The notes beneath the pieces are model-generated. The model was given only the letters and a program-made list of their open reading frames with translations. It was not told the DNA's origin and searched no databases. Positions 5,732 to 7,196 of a DNA stretch of 7,196 nucleotides are shown here, in pieces. Where the stretch lies: NCBI GenBank assembly GCA_964613055.1, contig CAZTGD010000052.1, positions 1 through 7,196 on the forward strand. Direction: 5' to 3'. A program made the position numbers and the translations under genes. Positions within the stretch are counted from its first letter, which is position 1. Each line of letters starts with the position of its first letter. This DNA comes from JAXGMQ01 sp964613055 (lineage in GTDB: Bacteria > Caldisericota > Caldisericia > JAAYUI01).

Positions 5732-7117
5732 ATGGTAGAATCTAGGTTTTGCTACAGGGTTAGGGTCAGAAATAAGTTGATTCTATACAGCACTTTGTCA
5801 GGTGCGGTCGTGGGATTTAAGTTAGATGATTCTGATGATGTGATATCGATTTTAGATCAAGGAGGTAGCACAAATCATTTCCATAAAGAACTCGTTGACC
5901 TTTTGATGAGCTATCTGTTTCTTGTTCCATCACATGAATTGGAATTAGATTGGATGAAAACAAGATTGATTGATGGCAACAAAATGAAACGCTCAGACAC
6001 TCTCAGACTCGTAATTGCACCAACAACCAAGTGTAACTTTGACTGTTCGTATTGTTATCAACGGAAATATAATGATAAGCTATCTATGGATTCCATTACA
6101 ACATCTAACGTCATAGAATTTATCAGATTTTATATCTCAAGGAATCAAACAAGGAAATTAAATATTGTTTGGTATGGAGGTGAACCAACACTTGAGATTG
6201 ATCTAATAAGTCACATTTCTGAATCTATTAAAGACCTTTTTGATGATGGTAATTATAAGGCTTCAATCATAACTAATGGATACTTTTTTACGCGAGATGT
6301 TAGAAATAAATTGGTCGATAATAATGTCACCAATGTTCAGATAACAATTGATGGTGTAAAAGGAAGACATGATAGATTCAGAAAGCTTAAAGATGGTAGC
6401 GGTACTTATGATACAATCATCAGAAATTTGGTAGAAGCATGCAAAGAAGAGAGATTCAATATAGCTGTCAGGGTGAACACGCAGTCTTCATTTGGCGATA
6501 TCTACATACCACTTTTTAACGAGTTCAAACAATTGGGTATAGATAAGAAAATCTCTGTATCTATAGCGTTTATTCGTGATCAGAAACCTAATAATGATGA
6601 TATTGTTGAACAAATTGAATGGATTGAGTATGACAAAAGGTATGTTGATTATTGTGATAACAATGATCTACATAGGCATGTAAGATTGAAGATTCTTCGC
6701 CCAAGGGTGAAAAGGTGTATGGTATTCTATCCAAATAATTTTGTTATTGCTCCAAATGGTGATCTGTATTCATGCATAGAGGAGATTGGTGATTATACAA
6801 ACAGGAAGAAGCCATATAGCAATGTATCAATGTCTTACGATAATATTATCAAAAGAAAGAGCTATGAAATAAATCAGTGGAGTGAAGCAGTAAATAAGAA
6901 TTTATTCAACGATAATGTATGTATGGGATGCAAGTATTTACCAATATGTTTTGGTGGATGCCCAAAAGAGATAATAAACAGTACGAATTTCAGAAAAAAC
7001 CACAGATGCCTTATGCAGAAGTTTGATATTGATTACTATGTATCTAAGGTATATGAAAGATCGGTTGATAGTGGTGCTTTCACTGATGATGATTGGTTTA
7101 ATTATGAATGTGGATGA
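5732..7117 (+). CDS. Radical SAM/SPASM peptide maturase 2
   Basis: This is a 461-residue enzyme. Its N-terminal region (1-95), with LILYSTLSGAVVGFKL followed by an HELELDWMKTRL stretch and APTTKCNFDCSYCYQ, follows the recurring layout of SPASM peptide maturases and differs from the PqqD-like front of maturase 1. The radical SAM cluster motif is C101-x3-C105-x2-C108 and GGEP is at 149-152. The SPASM domain has C329, C348, then C397-x2-C400-x5-C406-x3-C410, and C426, the full seven-cysteine set for two auxiliary clusters. It should use SAM to start a radical modification of the Cys-rich peptide encoded just upstream, plausibly a thioether or carbon-linked crosslink; the bond type is not predictable here. 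It is AT-rich like the peptides and propellers, unlike maturase 1. The two enzymes are clearly diverged in sequence. Cytoplasmic. Confidence 0.92.
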   Translation: MVESRFCYRVRVRNKLILYSTLSGAVVGFKLDDSDDVISILDQGGSTNHFHKELVDLLMSYLFLVPSHELELDWMKTRLIDGNKMKRSDTLRLVIAPTTKCNFDCSYCYQRKYNDKLSMDSITTSNVIEFIRFYISRNQTRKLNIVWYGGEPTLEIDLISHISESIKDLFDDGNYKASIITNGYFFTRDVRNKLVDNNVTNVQITIDGVKGRHDRFRKLKDGSGTYDTIIRNLVEACKEERFNIAVRVNTQSSFGDIYIPLFNEFKQLGIDKKISVSIAFIRDQKPNNDDIVEQIEWIEYDKRYVDYCDNNDLHRHVRLKILRPRVKRCMVFYPNNFVIAPNGDLYSCIEEIGDYTNRKKPYSNVSMSYDNIIKRKSYEINQWSEAVNKNLFNDNVCMGCKYLPICFGGCPKEIINSTNFRKNHRCLMQKFDIDYYVSKVYERSVDSGAFTDDDWFNYECG

Positions 7118-7123
7118 TGTTCG

Positions 7124-7142
7124 TGTTTTTATGATTGTTTTT
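7124..7142 (+). terminator. Possible T-rich terminator after maturase 2
   Basis: Two runs of five T (7126-7130 and 7138-7142) follow the stop closely and fit an archaeal T-rich terminator at the end of the second module. A 7-bp inverted repeat (7117-7123 and 7156-7162) surrounds them. Confidence 0.4.
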
Positions 7143-7196
7143 GAACATGTGTGACCGAACATACCATCTGTTTAAAGGCTCTGTCTATGATGAGGG

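Noticed and set aside
7174..7196. Start of a further gene at ATG 7187 with AAAGG upstream
   Set aside because: Only three codons are visible before the window ends, so it cannot be supported.
1..7196. CRISPR array, tRNA, rRNA or insertion sequence
   Set aside because: I saw no regularly spaced repeats, no cloverleaf-like region, and no transposase frame or terminal repeats.

Overview
The window looks archaeal, most likely a methanogen- or ANME-like euryarchaeon. The reasons are membrane-anchored TolB-like beta-propellers of the kind common on archaeal cell surfaces, frequent ATA, AGA and AGG codons, clear Shine-Dalgarno sites and T-rich stretches after genes. The taxonomic call is an inference of low to moderate confidence. 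All genes lie on the + strand and are tightly packed.

The window holds two copies of the same gene module. Module 1 (1-3656) is a beta-propeller surface protein, cut by the left edge, then two cysteine-rich peptides (1289-1630 and 1653-2051), a spacer with a strong hairpin, and a radical SAM/SPASM peptide maturase (2154-3656). A 49-residue single-span membrane protein follows (3712-3861). Module 2 starts after a spacer with a run of ten C and an inverted repeat. It has a second anchored beta-propeller (3998-5224), one cysteine-rich peptide (5274-5630), a T-rich spacer and a second radical SAM/SPASM enzyme (5732-7117). No gene-free stretch exceeds about 140 bases.

The likely job is production of ribosomally made, post-translationally modified peptides (RiPPs). 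The small proteins carry 14, 15 and 10 cysteines. They share a spaced-cysteine scaffold, and in the first two many cysteines are followed by aspartate four residues later (C-x3-D). That is the motif in which PapB-type SPASM enzymes make Cys-to-Asp thioether links in the ranthipeptide freyrasin. Each maturase has the CxxxCxxC cluster motif, a GGEP motif and the seven-cysteine SPASM pattern. The propeller encoded first in each module suggests that the product is displayed, bound or matured at the cell surface, but nothing in the sequence proves this. No transporter or leader peptidase is present.

The new element is the pairing of an anchored beta-propeller, Cys/Asp-rich precursor and SPASM maturase, present twice side by side with strongly diverged components and different maturase N-terminal domains.
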